Source of the DNA: Streblospio benedicti
Taxonomy: Eukaryota > Annelida > Polychaeta > Spionida > Spionidae
Assembly: GCA_019095985.1 (NCBI GenBank)
Contig: CM032662.1
Span: 40,754,921-40,818,920, forward strand
DNA length: 64,000 bases
Reading direction: 5' to 3'
Shown: positions 62,801-64,000 of the stretch, in pieces
How positions within the stretch are numbered: the stretch's first letter is position 1
Layout: each line of letters begins with the position of its first letter
The notes under the pieces: model-generated
The model's input: the letters and a program-made list of their open reading frames with translations, nothing else
Databases searched by the model: none
Told to the model about the DNA's origin: nothing
Position numbers and translations under genes: made by a program

Positions 62801-64000
62801 ATACTTTTAGAGGTAGCTTTTAATCATTTATTAATTATGCAATTGGATATGAACTTAACGACCAAAGTATCTATTAAACTAATGCATATATGTAGAAAGC
62901 AAACGTAGTTAAAATTTATTAAAATATCATGTTTCTCATTAGCAAAGTCTCATTCTCTTTGCAGTTAATGAATTTACAGTATTATGATAAGTGAATCTTT
63001 CTATTAATGAACTTATAGATTCAATAGGTTTTCTGATCACACTGATTATGTGACTCAAGCTCTTTAGCATATACAAAGCATGACATAATTTTGTATTGAA
63101 ATCATTTCTATACATCATCATTGACATTTATTTAAACTGTTGGTCGACTGATGCAGTGGGCGCATCAAGGAATCGAGGTGTTAAGAATTTGTGTAAACTT
63201 ACACCTACATGTATTTATCAGTTACACATTTTGTACACACATCGGCACAAGACAAGCACACGAAGAGATCAATGGATGACTTGGCACTGATAAAGGCAAT
63301 GGCTAATAGTTAACTGCATGTTATTTGATGCCTGCACACAGAAAAGACAAATCATATTCAAGATCGGTTTGAGCAAACACTTTCATTAGTCAACTGTTTG
63401 CCTTCCCAACTAAGTGACGATCTCAGGGCAGATAATTGTCTTGTATTGAAGGAAGCAATCGATGGGTCGGAGAGGAAACCTTTATAGATTACCTTCTGAG
63501 CTAATACTCTGTATTTAAAGTCACAAGTCCTAATTGCCTGCCTTTGTGCTTCCTGCGACAAAAGAAAATAAAAGCACAAGTTGCGAAGGAAAACAAACCC
63601 ACGCGTACACAAGCTTTCAATAGAGCGAAATAGCTGTTTGAAAATTAACTTAGTGTAAATAATGATTCGATAAACATGATGGTGGCATGCATAGTTTATA
63701 ATTGCACCAAGAACAATTGCTGCCGAAAAGTCAAGGTTCAAGCCTGATCAATAAGAAAATGGAGATCATAATGTCATTAGATGGTGGCCGCCGACAATGC
63801 TGCCATTGGCAAAAACATAAGGCCCGAGAATATGAGTTTTACTGTGCTGATTCATTTGATATGGCCACTTAGAAAATTACACCATGTCACATGTCACAGA
63901 TCCTTATAAGGAAACTGTAGACGGCGCACATCATCTGCATAATGCGTTGTGGACGTCCGGGTCAGAACCTCTGATCTTCAGGGCGCCCGTATAATGGACA
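56808..64000. other. prospero intron 3 (partial)
   Basis: No exon with the remaining Prospero-domain motifs was found, so the intron runs past the window. It contains one family A repeat (60827-61006). The rest is repeat-poor and moderately GC-rich (notably 60.0-60.7 kb), with no supported gene on either strand. Open frames up to 127 codons here match nothing I recognise. Confidence 0.55.
60827..61006 (+). repeat. Family A dispersed TIR repeat
   Basis: It starts TACAGAAGAACTTCTAATAG and ends GGAGGTTCTACTGTA, with GAGGTGGTCTTTTAATGGAAG inside. Confidence 0.7.

Noticed and set aside
63358-63741. 127-codon minus-strand frame near the window end
   Set aside because: There is no recognisable domain, no codon bias and no partner splice sites; it is treated as chance.
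1-64000. Retroelements, virus-like elements, toxin genes or CRISPR arrays
   Set aside because: No reverse transcriptase, integrase, capsid or envelope motif, long terminal repeat pair or spaced direct-repeat array was seen.

Overview
This is a stretch of animal (bilaterian) nuclear genome carrying three multi-exon genes and one gene nested inside an intron. All three main genes could be followed exon by exon through GT/GC-AG or AT-AC splice signals with phases that agree throughout. The organism is probably a marine spiralian (lophotrochozoan) protostome. The reasons are that the Prospero homeodomain reads like the protostome form ([31 protein letters not shown]) rather than vertebrate PROX1, and that the DNA is AT-rich with many short inverted-repeat elements. 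The species cannot be named from the sequence alone.

Layout. (1) 2356-14708, plus strand: 18 visible exons of an M28B zinc peptidase of the glutamate carboxypeptidase II family, closest to NAALADL1; the first coding exon is not identified. Its large intron 4293-7636 holds, on the minus strand, the C-terminal domain exon of a PHYHIP-like gene (4967-5625). (2) 16292-26385, minus strand: a complete 14-exon DLST gene (E2 subunit of 2-oxoglutarate dehydrogenase), tail to tail with gene 1 and with an NRF-1 palindrome at its promoter. (3) 27784 to beyond the window end, plus strand: prospero/Prox1, head to head with DLST. Its large first coding exon is at 27784-30060, its homeodomain exon at 36970-37124 and its homeo-Prospero exon at 56663-56807. 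The last exon lies outside the window, and the remaining ~34 kb is mostly prospero intron.

The most striking feature is the intron that separates the prospero N-terminal exon from the homeodomain. It begins ATATCCTTT, and ends ACCTTAAC followed 9 nt later by AC, which are textbook minor-spliceosome (U12, AT-AC) signals. A good major-class GT donor lies 62 nt inside it, and the stretch between the two donors carries an in-frame stop. This recalls the twintron known in Drosophila prospero, with a different predicted outcome: a homeodomain-less isoform instead of an insertion.

The non-coding DNA contains two short families of TIR elements with TA-flanked CAGTRGAACC ends, several foldback elements, two tRNA-like SINE fragments, and a decayed duplicate of a DLST exon. 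No transposase, reverse transcriptase or virus-like gene was seen, and no CRISPR array, rRNA or intact tRNA gene. The three genes have unrelated jobs (extracellular peptidase, mitochondrial TCA enzyme, neural transcription factor), so their neighbourhood is ordinary animal gene order, not an operon.
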